Positions 6,575 to 13,088 of a stretch of DNA of 17,417 nt are shown here, piece after piece. Source of the DNA: Candidatus Bathyarchaeota archaeon (GTDB taxonomy: Archaea > Thermoproteota > Bathyarchaeia > 40CM-2-53-6); assembly GCA_005883695.1 (NCBI GenBank), contig VBBV01000095.1, forward strand, positions 1-17,417. Direction: 5' to 3'. Every line of letters starts with the position of its first letter. Position 1 is the first letter of the stretch. The translations under genes were made by a program, and so were the position numbers. Under the pieces are notes generated by a model. That model was not told the DNA's origin and did not search any database. It worked only from the letters and a program-made list of their open reading frames with translations.

Positions 6575-6589
6575 CCACTCCCGGCGCCA
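6575..6589 (+). repeat. Putative att site 1: 15-bp tRNA-Ser 3' end
   Basis: CCACTCCCGGCGCCA, the last 15 bases of the tRNA gene, is repeated exactly and in the same orientation at 7273-7287. Such target duplications of a tRNA 3' end are the usual footprint of site-specific integration. Confidence 0.65.
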
Positions 6590-6696
6590 TTACACCCGCC
6601 TGCAGTCTGACATGTAATACAGCGCCGCGTGTCCACAATTTTTCGCAGAGGAGCAGTAATCCCGGCGGTGGCACGAACTGGTAGAGCCTTCTTCCG

Positions 6697-7173
6697 TCAA
6701 GGGGCCAGAGCTGGCATCTTAATCTTGGAAAGATAGTCCTTTCCATCCGAGAACCTAATCTCCCACTGCGGGTTTATCCCGCCACCGCGGTCGGTGATGA
6801 CTACTGGGGGCCTGTGTCTCTCCCAGACTCGGAGGACATCAGGGGGGAGCCTCGCAATCCCCGCGGAGGTCATCTTCCCTTCGTTCATTAGCTTCCAGGC
6901 CCTCGCTATGTTATACTTCGACCAGTTGGACCCCTTTCGTCTCGGAGAATACCGTATCAACCATCTTTCATCATCTAAGCGTTTGTACCATCCATCAATC
7001 CAACCGAAACACAGAGCCTCCTCGCGAGCATGGCGAGATGGAAGTCTTTCGTTCTTCGGGGGACGCTTGTAGATTACTAACAGCGCCGCAATTTTGGTGG
7101 CGTGGTTTTTTTCAAGCCACTTCCGCCAGCGCTCTCTTGAAGTGAATCTAAGCGCTCCCTCTACATCTCTCAC
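6697..7173 (-). CDS. YdeI/OmpD-associated (bacteriocin-protection-like) family protein
   Basis: The 158-residue product resembles the YdeI family, widespread in bacteria and scattered in archaea: LRFTSRERWRKWLEKNH at residues 8-24, the conserved core REEALCFGWIDGWYKRLD near residues 50-67, then RYSPRRKGSNWSKYNIARAW near 74-93. The biochemical role is not established; bacterial members have been linked to resistance to cationic peptides. It starts at GTG 7173, with GCATTTTAGA about 30 nt upstream on the minus strand as a possible TATA box. It is the only gene between the two 15-bp tRNA-Ser repeats and probably arrived by transfer. Confidence 0.85.
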   Translation of the reverse strand: MRDVEGALRFTSRERWRKWLEKNHATKIAALLVIYKRPPKNERLPSRHAREEALCFGWIDGWYKRLDDERWLIRYSPRRKGSNWSKYNIARAWKLMNEGKMTSAGIARLPPDVLRVWERHRPPVVITDRGGGINPQWEIRFSDGKDYLSKIKMPALAP

Positions 7174-7272
7174 ACTGCTGGGCCAATCCCATTCAGTCTA
7201 AAATGCATTCTTGAGTAGGGATGAGCAAGAATTGTCGTGCAAAGCGTGGAACCACAGGTTCCAGCTCCTATG

Positions 7273-7287
7273 CCACTCCCGGCGCCA
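7273..7287 (+). repeat. Putative att site 2: copy of tRNA-Ser 3' end
   Basis: Exact 15-bp copy of 6575-6589 in direct orientation, about 0.7 kb away. The sequence upstream of this copy does not form a T arm, D arm or acceptor stem, so it is not a second tRNA. No integrase gene is visible between the copies. Confidence 0.65.
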
Positions 7288-7414
7288 ACCTAAGAGTCAG
7301 CTGCGACGAGCATGTTTTCTTCGGTGTTTGGTGCATCTCTTTCGGCCCGGGTCTTCGCATTGCTCTCTTGTGAATATACTTGTTGAGAGGATTTAGTCCT
7401 AGGCTTTTTGAGAA

Positions 7415-7777
7415 ATGTCGGATCCTCCCTATGATGTCGAGAAAGATCCGTATCCATTGATGTCTAAGTGGCGCCAGTCCGAGAGGCATAATATGATCGC
7501 GGCGTTAAGGGATCTGATTGATGAGGCTTCCAGGATGGCAAAGTCCAAGCGTGCTCCAGCAAGCGAGAGGATCAGGTGGACCCGTCTTGCAGGTCAGTTG
7601 ATCTGGTACAAGGACGCAATTCTGAGGAGTATGAGCCTTGAATCCATGGAGAATGAAATGTTCGTTATCAAGAAACAAGTCTTCGAAAAGAAGCCGGAAC
7701 AAAAACCTCCGCCAGGCTACATGTACCCAACCTTCGCTGAGCCCGCCAAGAGATCAGAAAGCCAAGAGCAGGGATAA
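7415..7777 (+). CDS. Hypothetical protein (120 aa)
   Basis: I do not recognise a family. The product is soluble and mostly helical: a polar N-terminus with SDPPYDVEKDPYPLMSKWRQ, a long basic helix (RHNMIAALRDLIDEASRMAK near residues 24-43), the segment RIRWTRLAGQLIWYKDAI near residues 52-69, and a Pro-rich tail (KKPEQKPPPGYMYPTFAEPA). No cysteine, metal or nucleotide motif is present. The ATG at 7415 is the first in the frame; AATATAC near 7372-7378 may be a TATA element. It lies just outside the apparent tRNA-Ser island, with an empty gap of about 125 bp on its left. Confidence 0.65.
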   Translation: MSDPPYDVEKDPYPLMSKWRQSERHNMIAALRDLIDEASRMAKSKRAPASERIRWTRLAGQLIWYKDAILRSMSLESMENEMFVIKKQVFEKKPEQKPPPGYMYPTFAEPAKRSESQEQG

Positions 7778-8079
7778 AGTCCGCGAATTTCGGGCTTATC
7801 AGCTAGGATAAGCCGATAATCAGCCCAGATATCGATTCCAAGCAGACGATTTTGAGAGCATAGATTTCCACGCTTATCACTCGGGGATTCCACGGGGATC
7901 AAGAAATCCTGGATAAGCCGATAACGAACCCGTCTCGAAAAAACAAGCCCGGAATCCCACTCGGACAGAAAGAGGATCCGGAAAATAAATTCGTATAACT
8001 TTTGCAAGGTCCCCGTGTGCCAGAGTGGGGAGAGACAAAAGCCCGAAGGGAACGAAAAGCGGTGGTTTGATTGTTGGTT
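7778..8079. repeat. Gap with two hairpins sharing GGATAAGCCGATAA
   Basis: No gene is supported. GGATAAGCCGATAA occurs at 7806-7819 and 7911-7924. In the first unit it closes a hairpin, GGCTTATC (7793-7800) with GATAAGCC (7807-7814) and a 6-nt loop. In the second, GCTTATC (7872-7878) pairs with GATAAGC (7912-7918) around a larger loop that can itself pair (GGATT near 7884-7888 with AATCC near 7905-7909). These could be transcript ends, a small RNA or protein-binding sites. Confidence 0.45.
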
Positions 8080-8193
8080 TGGTGCGGGAGGTGGGATTCG
8101 AACCCACGAACCCCTACGGGACAGGCGCCTCAGGCCTGCGCTTCCAAGACCCGTGATCGAAGGGTCTCTTTGACCTGGCTTGGCAACTCCCGC
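8080..8193 (-). tRNA. tRNA-Leu(GAG) with a D-arm intron and encoded CCA
   Basis: Read on the minus strand: acceptor GCGGGAG pairs with CTCCCGC, discriminator A (Leu type), and encoded CCA at 8082-8080. The spliced D arm has GCC/GGC with loop AAGCCAGGTCAAA. Anticodon stem CAGGC/GCCTG holds the loop CTGAGGC with anticodon GAG. The long variable arm TCCCGTAGGGGTTC and T arm GTGGG-TTCGAAT-CCCAC are typical of tRNA-Leu. Exons are 8193-8168 and 8141-8080. The mature length is 85 nt plus CCA. Lies divergently from rpl15. Confidence 0.92.
8142..8167 (-). other. tRNA-Leu intron (26 nt) in the D stem, about position 23/24
   Basis: Numbering from the tRNA 5' end: central helix 21-24 (TCAA) with 47-50 (TTGG, one G-U). 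The 5' bulge is 25-27 (AGA), cut after 26; the 3' bulge is 51-53 (AAG), cut after 52. Inner helix GACCC/GGGTC (28-32 with 42-46) with a 9-nt loop. Excision restores the GCC/GGC D stem exactly. Confidence 0.85.
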
Positions 8194-8341
8194 ATAACCA
8201 AGTCACTTCCCGTATCGCAAAGGAACACGTGCAAGGCCCTAATTGGCTTTCCCTGCATCCACCCAAATCGCGTGTGTTCCCACAAACGCTCAGACTAGAG
8301 CATGCCCTAGCAGCCAAGAAATCATCCACGTGAACCCCGAC

Positions 8342-8788
8342 ATGACCACAGCAAAAAGAAAAACACGAAAGCTCAGAGGCTCTAGATGCCACGGCTGGGG
8401 ACGATCAGGTCAACACCGAGACTCAGGGATGCTCGGGGGTCATGGCAATGCGGGCTGGAAACGGCACAAATGGTCCGCGGTCATACGGTATGACCTGCAA
8501 ATGGGAAGCAGAGGCTTCCACCCCGTAAGGCAAAAGATAACCAACGCGATCAACGTAGGCGACCTAGTACTACAACTAGACCGGCTAATCGAAGAGGGCT
8601 CCGCGAAACAAGCCGGCAACATGGTCGAGGTTGACCTTGGAAAGGCCGGCTACCAGAAACTGCTGGGAAACGGCGGGATAAGCCAGCCGCTAAGAATAAT
8701 TGTTGCGAAGACCTCCGAGCGTGCCCAAGAGAAGATCGGAAGGGCTGGCGGAGAAATTGTCCTCCCAACAAAGAACAAACAGGACTGA
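8342..8788 (+). CDS. rpl15: 50S ribosomal protein L15 (uL15)
   Basis: Large-subunit protein of 148 residues. The Gly/Arg/His-rich N-terminal extension that enters the rRNA is clear (RKLRGSRCHGWGRSGQHRDS, then GGHGNAGWKRHKWS), followed by the globular domain (VGDLVLQLDRLI, VDLGKAGYQKLLGNG, IIVAKTSERAQEKIGRAGGE). The ATG at 8342 gives the normal archaeal N-terminus; a GTG at 8330 is also in frame. It is the first gene of the rpl15-secY-adkA-emc3-rpl34e-cmk operon. Upstream S5/L30 genes, usual partners, are replaced by tRNA-Leu on the other strand. Confidence 0.96.
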   Translation: MTTAKRKTRKLRGSRCHGWGRSGQHRDSGMLGGHGNAGWKRHKWSAVIRYDLQMGSRGFHPVRQKITNAINVGDLVLQLDRLIEEGSAKQAGNMVEVDLGKAGYQKLLGNGGISQPLRIIVAKTSERAQEKIGRAGGEIVLPTKNKQD

Positions 8789-8794
8789 TCACTA

Positions 8795-10291
8795 ACGGTC
8801 AGGTTCATAGAGCTATTCCAACCCCTCACCAGAATCCTCCCAGGAGTCAAATCGCCCCAGAGAGAAGTCGGCTTCACCGAGAAGCTGATCTGGACAGCGG
8901 TCACCCTAGTCGTCTATCTGATAATGGCTGAGACGCCTATCTACGGAATCACCCATACTGGGAACATTAACGACCAGTTCGGACCCCTACGGGTCATATT
9001 CGCATCCAACCGCGGAACACTGGTCGAGCTCGGAATCGGGCCAATAGTCACAGCCGGGCTAATCCTCCAAGTGCTCTCCGGCTCCAAGATGATCAACGTG
9101 GACTTCACAAACCCGGCGGACAGAGCATTGTTCACCGGGGCGAGCAAGGTACTGTCAGTATTCATGACCGTCTTCGAGGGAATAGCCTTCCTGATAGGCG
9201 GAGCCTACAACGTACAAAACTCAGCGGGACAACTTATCACGCCTAGTCTGCAGGCTCAATTCCTGATCCTCGTCCAGCTAGTGGTCGCCGGAGTCGTGAT
9301 CATCCTCCTGGACGAGATGCTGCAGAAAAACTGGGGCTTCGGAAGCGGAATCAGCCTGTTCATAGCCGCAGGAGTCTGCCTCTCCATCGTATGGAGCACG
9401 ATCGGGCCGATATCACCGGTCGCAGATGGGAAATACTTCGGCGCTATCTTCGCCTTCGCCCAGTCGATCGGGCCGGTACTTTCGAACCCAGGGAGCTTTT
9501 CCGCATGGCAGAGCGCACTGTACAGGGGAGGAAGCGGGCTCCCAGACATGGTCGGACTATTCACAACCCTCGGCGTGTTCATCCTCATAATCTACCTCAA
9601 CGGGCTCCGAGTCGAAGTGCCCGTCTCATACGCCCGATACCGAGGCTTCCGAGGACGCTTCCCGATCAAGTTCTTCTACGTATCCAACATACCCGTCATC
9701 TTCGCCGCCGCCCTTTTCGGAAACATCTTTTTCATCGGACAACTACTCTTCCAAAGATACAATCCCACGTGCTCCAGTACGGGGCTAAACTTCTGGCTCA
9801 GCCTATTCCCCGGCTGCTTCGTACCCACCAGCTCGACCAATGCCCAACTCGTTCCCAGCAAGGGACTCGCATACTACACGTTCGCCCCTAGATCCATCAC
9901 CGTCGTCCTTCAAGATCCCATTAGAGCCGCAGTATACATGGGAATCTTCGTACTAGCCTGCGTCTTCTTCGCCGTCACATGGGTTGAGGTGGGCGGAATG
10001 GATTCGAAGACAGTCGCAAAACAACTGATCGACTCTGGAATGCAAGTAGAAGGATTCAGACGCTCCGGCACGACGATAAGACAGATCCTCGACCGCTACA
10101 TACCAACCGTAACCATCATCGGAGGAATTGTCATAGGAACAATAGCGGCAGGCGCGGACTTCCTCGGCGCCTTCGGCACCGGAACAGGGATTCTACTAAC
10201 CGTAGGCATCATCGAACAATACTACGAGATACTGGTCAAGGAGAGAATTACCGAAATATACCCTGGAGTCAAGGGATTCCTTGGACAGTGA
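8795..10291 (+). CDS. secY: Preprotein translocase subunit SecY, start codon unusual
   Basis: Central pore of the Sec translocon. The coding frame is intact from the conserved N-terminus VRFIELFQPLTRILPGVKSP through ten membrane helices to the C-terminus (ERITEIYPGVKGFLGQ). Typical segments include GPIVTAGLILQVLSGSKMI and the cytoplasmic loop RVEVPVSYARYRGFRGRFPI. The first ATG in frame (8924) would remove the N-terminal amphipathic helix and most of helix 1, so the real start must lie upstream. In frame after the rpl15 TGA the codons are TCA CTA ACG GTC AGG TTC ATA: no ATG, GTG or TTG. ACG at 8795 is proposed because it gives the expected N-terminus and length (498 aa). rpl15 is in the same frame, separated by a single TGA. 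Confidence 0.93.
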   Translation, partial: TVRFIELFQPLTRILPGVKSPQREVGFTEKLIWTAVTLVVYLIMAETPIYGITHTGNINDQFGPLRVIFASNRGTLVELGIGPIVTAGLILQVLSGSKMINVDFTNPADRALFTGASKVLSVFMTVFEGIAFLIGGAYNVQNSAGQLITPSLQAQFLILVQLVVAGVVIILLDEMLQKNWGFGSGISLFIAAGVCLSIVWSTIGPISPVADGKYFGAIFAFAQSIGPVLSNPGSFSAWQSALYRGGSGLPDMVGLFTTLGVFILIIYLNGLRVEVPVSYARYRGFRGRFPIKFFYVSNIPVIFAAALFGNIFFIGQLLFQRYNPTCSSTGLNFWLSLFPGCFVPTSSTNAQLVPSKGLAYYTFAPRSITVVLQDPIRAAVYMGIFVLACVFFAVTWVEVGGMDSKTVAKQLIDSGMQVEGFRRSGTTIRQILDRYIPTVTIIGGIVIGTIAAGADFLGAFGTGTGILLTVGIIEQYYEILVKERITEIYPGVKGFLGQ

Positions 10292-10300
10292 GCCAAGAAC

Positions 10301-10891
10301 GTGTCGCGCACTATCATAGTAGCAGGGATACCCGGGGTTGGCAAAACCACTGTTCTCCAAGAACTGGAAACAGTTGCGCGCGAGAAGAACATTCCGCTGA
10401 AGATAGTGAACTTTGGAAACGTGATGAACGAACTGTTCAAGAAACGTGGAAAGACCGTTCATCGAGACCATATGCGCCGCCAAGACCTCGAGCTGCAAGC
10501 CAAGGTCCAGGAACAGGCTGCACGCGAGATTGGAAAGACCGGGGGAAAGTCAGCGGTGGTCGTTGACACTCACATGTTCGTCAGGACAAAGGATGGAATC
10601 TGGCCGGGAACGCCACGAAGAGTCCTGGAAGCGCTTGACCCTGGCCTAATCATTTTGATCGAAGCGGACCCCGAGGATATTGCAAGGAGAAGGAATGCGG
10701 ACAGGACGCGCGAGAGAGACAGCAAGACAGTCGACGAGGCCCGGGCCGATCTACAATGGTCAAGATACATGGCCAGCGCCAACGCTGTTCTAGCGGGTGC
10801 TCCCATCCAGATCGTTCTGAATCCTGATGGGCATCAGAGAAGAGCGGCGGAGGACCTATTAGCGCTGATCCAGAAGCGGACCCTGCAATGA
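10301..10891 (+). CDS. adkA: Archaeal adenylate kinase AdkA
   Basis: Converts AMP and ATP to two ADP. The 196-residue product has the archaeal-type Walker A GIPGVGKTT at residues 9-17, the VNFGNVMNELFKKRG segment, VVVDTHMFVRTKDG near residues 87-100, and the lid region DPEDIARRRNADRTRERDSK. Starts at GTG 10301, 9 nt after the secY stop. Its own stop overlaps the next ATG (ATGA at 10888). The secY-adkA-DUF106 order is conserved in archaea. Confidence 0.95.
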   Translation: MSRTIIVAGIPGVGKTTVLQELETVAREKNIPLKIVNFGNVMNELFKKRGKTVHRDHMRRQDLELQAKVQEQAAREIGKTGGKSAVVVDTHMFVRTKDGIWPGTPRRVLEALDPGLIILIEADPEDIARRRNADRTRERDSKTVDEARADLQWSRYMASANAVLAGAPIQIVLNPDGHQRRAAEDLLALIQKRTLQ

Positions 10892-11442
10892 GCTTCATCG
10901 ACGATATTCTAAACACATTAGCAGCCCCTCTCCGCCAATACAGTCATCCGCCCTCTGCGACACTCCTAGTGCTGGGTGCTGCGATCGTCCTCTCGCTAAT
11001 CACTATGTCCGCCAACAGGTTTCTGGTGAACTACAAGATGATTGCAAACTCAAGACGTGAATACATGGCGTGGACGAGTGCAGTGCGGAAAGCCAAGAAA
11101 GACGGAGACGAGAAAGCGCTTGAGAAACTTATGAGGCGTCAGTCGGCTATGATGAAGATGAGCTCGCGATCGACCTTCGAGCAGTTTAAGACATACCCGA
11201 TTACGATCATCCCTTTTCTCTTGATCTACTATACCGTAGTAAGGGCGATCGGCTCGATCCCGGTAGCATATGCACCGCTCGTCCTCCCATTCACCACGGC
11301 GACGGCCAACGGCATGTTTTCAGTTCTGTCTCTGTTTTACTGGTATCTTATCTGCTCGTTCACTCTGAGCATTCCGCTGTCCAGATTGTTTGGAGTCCAG
11401 TCTTCGTTCTCGATGACTCCAACAACGGGAGATTCTAATTGA
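10888..11442 (+). CDS. EMC3/Oxa1-superfamily membrane insertase-like protein (DUF106)
   Basis: Archaeal member of the YidC/Oxa1/EMC3/GET1 superfamily, thought to help insert membrane proteins alongside SecY. 184 residues with three predicted membrane helices (about 24-44, 103-121, 146-167). A long charged cytoplasmic coiled-coil stretch follows helix 1 (NSRREYMAWTSAVRKAKKDG, then a Met-rich MRRQSAMMKMSS), the hallmark of this group. The start overlaps the adkA stop as ATGA, and the stop overlaps the rpl34e start as TTGA. Confidence 0.9.
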   Translation: MSFIDDILNTLAAPLRQYSHPPSATLLVLGAAIVLSLITMSANRFLVNYKMIANSRREYMAWTSAVRKAKKDGDEKALEKLMRRQSAMMKMSSRSTFEQFKTYPITIIPFLLIYYTVVRAIGSIPVAYAPLVLPFTTATANGMFSVLSLFYWYLICSFTLSIPLSRLFGVQSSFSMTPTTGDSN

Positions 11443-11711
11443 CGCGTCCCTCGCAGAGGACCGGGGGGCGCCGAAAGAAAGTGCTTACTCTACCATCTGG
11501 AATTCGATCTATCCACTTTGAAGCCAAAGCGCACAAGAGCGCGCATTGCTCACGATGCGGAGAAGAGTTACATGGAGTGGTAACGGGAAGACCGGTAGGA
11601 GTAGCAAAGAGCTCGCGTGTTCCCTCGCGTCCGTTTGGTGGAGTACTGTGTGGGAACTGTTTGGCATTTGAGATTAGACGAGTTGCTCGCGCGTCAGGTT
11701 CCATCGATTGA
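11439..11711 (+). CDS. rpl34e: 50S ribosomal protein L34e (eL34)
   Basis: Large-subunit protein shared by archaea and eukaryotes. 90 residues with a basic N-terminus (TRPSQRTGGRRKKVLTLPSG) and the zinc ribbon C37-x2-C40 and C71-x2-C74, with the GRPVG and RPFGG turns between them as in other L34e proteins. Starts at TTG 11439, inside the TTGA shared with the preceding stop. Its own stop is shared with the TTG start of cmk in the same way. Confidence 0.93.
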   Translation: MTRPSQRTGGRRKKVLTLPSGIRSIHFEAKAHKSAHCSRCGEELHGVVTGRPVGVAKSSRVPSRPFGGVLCGNCLAFEIRRVARASGSID

Positions 11712-12304
11712 TTGTGACCCTTAGCGGGCCGCACGGGTCTGGCAAGTCTACATACGCGGCGAAGCTAGCTGGATCACTTGGTCTCCGCCATGTGTCGGCT
11801 GGGTTAATGTTCAGAAAGCTAGCAGAGGAAAGACAGATCTTGCTGGAAAAATTTCAGGAACTGGCTGCCGCGGATCCAAGTATTGACCGGTTAGTAGACG
11901 AAAGGACGATGGCAGAGGCAGAAAGGGGTGACGTCGTGGTCGATGGACAGCTCGCCGGATGGGTTTTGAAGGAGATTTCTGACTTGAGGGTCTTATTGAC
12001 TGCGCCGTTAGTGGTGAGGTTGGAGAGGATTGCGGCACGAGACCGCGTTAGTCTGGAGGAGGCACGGAGGCAAACATTGCACAGGGAAGGAGTGCAGGCT
12101 GAGAGATATCGGAAACATTACGGGTTCAGCGTTGATGACTGGTCAATATATCATCTAATCTTGGATACGAGTTTTGGCTCGATTGAGGATACAGCAAAGA
12201 TCCTTTTTGCCGCAGCTTTAACGGCAAAGAACGCGAAGATGGGAAAGAGCTCAGAGAGGAATCCGGGACCCCAGCCTATTCCTGCGGGCACTAATCCCTC
12301 ATAA
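11708..12304 (+). CDS. cmk: Cytidylate kinase (archaeal type)
   Basis: Phosphorylates CMP/dCMP. 198 residues with Walker A GPHGSGKST (residues 7-15), the NMP-binding stretch HVSAGLMFRKLAEER, VVVDGQLAGWV in the middle, and the lid (RIAARDRVSLEEARRQTLHR). The TTG start at 11708 overlaps the rpl34e stop (TTGA) and gives the usual MIVTLSGP N-terminus; a GTG at 11714 is the alternative. The last 25 or so residues (after LFAAAL) are a Lys/Pro-rich tail that may be disordered. Last gene of the operon. Confidence 0.93.
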   Translation: MIVTLSGPHGSGKSTYAAKLAGSLGLRHVSAGLMFRKLAEERQILLEKFQELAAADPSIDRLVDERTMAEAERGDVVVDGQLAGWVLKEISDLRVLLTAPLVVRLERIAARDRVSLEEARRQTLHREGVQAERYRKHYGFSVDDWSIYHLILDTSFGSIEDTAKILFAAALTAKNAKMGKSSERNPGPQPIPAGTNPS

Positions 12305-12369
12305 CGACTCCGACCGCGGCAAAGTAGGAGCTCCGCTGAGACAATATCCGGATAGACCTAGCGGGATTC

Positions 12370-12455
12370 TCTATGGAGGCCATCGTCCAGTAACAGCATG
12401 CTCATGCCGGGGAATCCAGTCATGGCTATGCATTCCCCTTCGGGGATGACCCCTC
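12370..12455 (+). promoter_or_regulatory. Structured leader upstream of the CCC1-type transporter gene
   Basis: Several mutually exclusive stems can be drawn: GGGGAAT (12409-12415) with ATTCCCC (12432-12438); CCCC-TTC-GGGG (12435-12445); GGGG-ATGA-CCCC (12442-12453); and GGAGG (12375-12379) with CCTCC (12452-12456) next to the proposed start. An ATG-led frame of 37 codons (12398-12511) crosses this region and ends inside the transporter gene. The arrangement resembles an RNA switch or attenuator, which is inference. Confidence 0.3.
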
Positions 12456-13085
12456 CTGGCAGTACAGAGCACAGAGCTAGTAGTTCAAGAGACAGGGAGT
12501 CGAAGCGCTGAACTCGTCTTCGGCTCCATAGATGGCCTCTTCTCCGTTCTCGGAATCATATCAGCCGCCGGGTCCGCGGCGCTGATACCAGTACAGATCT
12601 TCGCAACGGGTGTAGGGGGAGCGGTAGCAGGGGCGTTATCCGTTTTTGCGGCAACCTACTTGTCCGAAACTCACGAAAAAAAGACACAGTTGTTGGAGGC
12701 GATAACAAGGACAAACCGCCAGCGGTCGAGACAGAGCAACGGCAACAAGAAGAAACCTGTCCCCCTTACAACGGAGCATCCGAAGGTTCATCGCTTGTTG
12801 GGAAAGATCAATCGGAGAGCGCTAGGCTCCGGGATAGTCACAGCTATCACTTCCGCACTCGCCTCACTGGTATTGCTGTTGCCACTGGTACTCTTCCCCG
12901 AAACCTATGCTGTGACAGCGTCCATAGTCATCGGAGTCATACTACTCTTCTTACTTGGAGCATTCCGAGGAGTCACGCTGAAACAGTCAGCGACGAAGTC
13001 AGCAATGAAAATGGTCGTCCTGGGAATTCTCGTAATCTTGGCGAGTAAAGTCCTCGGGTCCTATGTCCTGAAACTCGTAACCTAG
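12456..13085 (+). CDS. VIT1/CCC1-family Fe/Mn transporter, apparent CTG start
   Basis: Predicted membrane transporter for iron or manganese. The frame contains AELVFGSIDGLFSVLGIISA and GGAVAGALSVFAATYLSETH, the first two membrane helices of the family, then a basic hydrophilic loop (TNRQRSRQSNGNKKKPVP) and three more helices (SGIVTAITSALASLVLLLPL; TASIVIGVILLFLLGAF; MKMVVLGILVILASKVLG). The frame opens after a stop at 12447-12449 and has no ATG, GTG or TTG before the conserved region. The first in-frame TTG (12660) would cut off helices 1-2. CTG at 12456 gives 209 residues, a normal length. An alternative is an ATG start at 12398-12422 with a 1-nt frameshift near 12509. Confidence 0.82.
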   Translation: MAVQSTELVVQETGSRSAELVFGSIDGLFSVLGIISAAGSAALIPVQIFATGVGGAVAGALSVFAATYLSETHEKKTQLLEAITRTNRQRSRQSNGNKKKPVPLTTEHPKVHRLLGKINRRALGSGIVTAITSALASLVLLLPLVLFPETYAVTASIVIGVILLFLLGAFRGVTLKQSATKSAMKMVVLGILVILASKVLGSYVLKLVT

Positions 13086-13088
13086 CAG

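Larger units (their letters stand above)
6461..6589 (+). tRNA. tRNA-Ser(GGA) with two introns and encoded CCA
   Basis: Acceptor GCCGGGA (6461-6467) pairs with TCCCGGC (6579-6585); discriminator G6586 fits archaeal tRNA-Ser, and CCA is encoded at 6587-6589. D arm CCTG/CAGG; T arm GTGGG-TTCAAAT-CCCAC (6562-6578). The long variable arm GGTCC-TTGC-GGGCC (6546-6559) marks a class II tRNA. Exons are 6461-6490, 6516-6523 and 6539-6589. Splicing gives the anticodon stem CAGGC/GCCTG, fully Watson-Crick, and the loop CTGGAAA with U33, anticodon GGA and A37. The mature length is 86 nt plus CCA. Without both excisions no normal anticodon arm forms. The 3' end served as an apparent integration target. Confidence 0.88.

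Noticed and set aside
6461..6589. tRNA-Arg(CCG) or tRNA-Asp(GTC) readings of this locus, using TCCGAG or CTGTC as anticodon loops.
   Set aside because: Those loops have 6, 8 or 12 nt and leave a 17-nt variable region unexplained; the spliced Ser(GGA) reading satisfies every stem, U33, A37 and the discriminator.
7200..7287. A second tRNA gene, suggested by the tRNA-like 3' end at 7273-7287.
   Set aside because: No matching acceptor 5' strand, D arm or T stem could be found, even allowing an intron; an integration repeat explains it better.
12480..12530. A BHB intron as the cause of the frame change at the CCC1 gene start.
   Set aside because: The best hairpins (AGTTCA/TGAACT, GTCGAAG/CTTCGGC) do not give a 4-bp central helix with flanking 3-nt bulges in a suitable frame.
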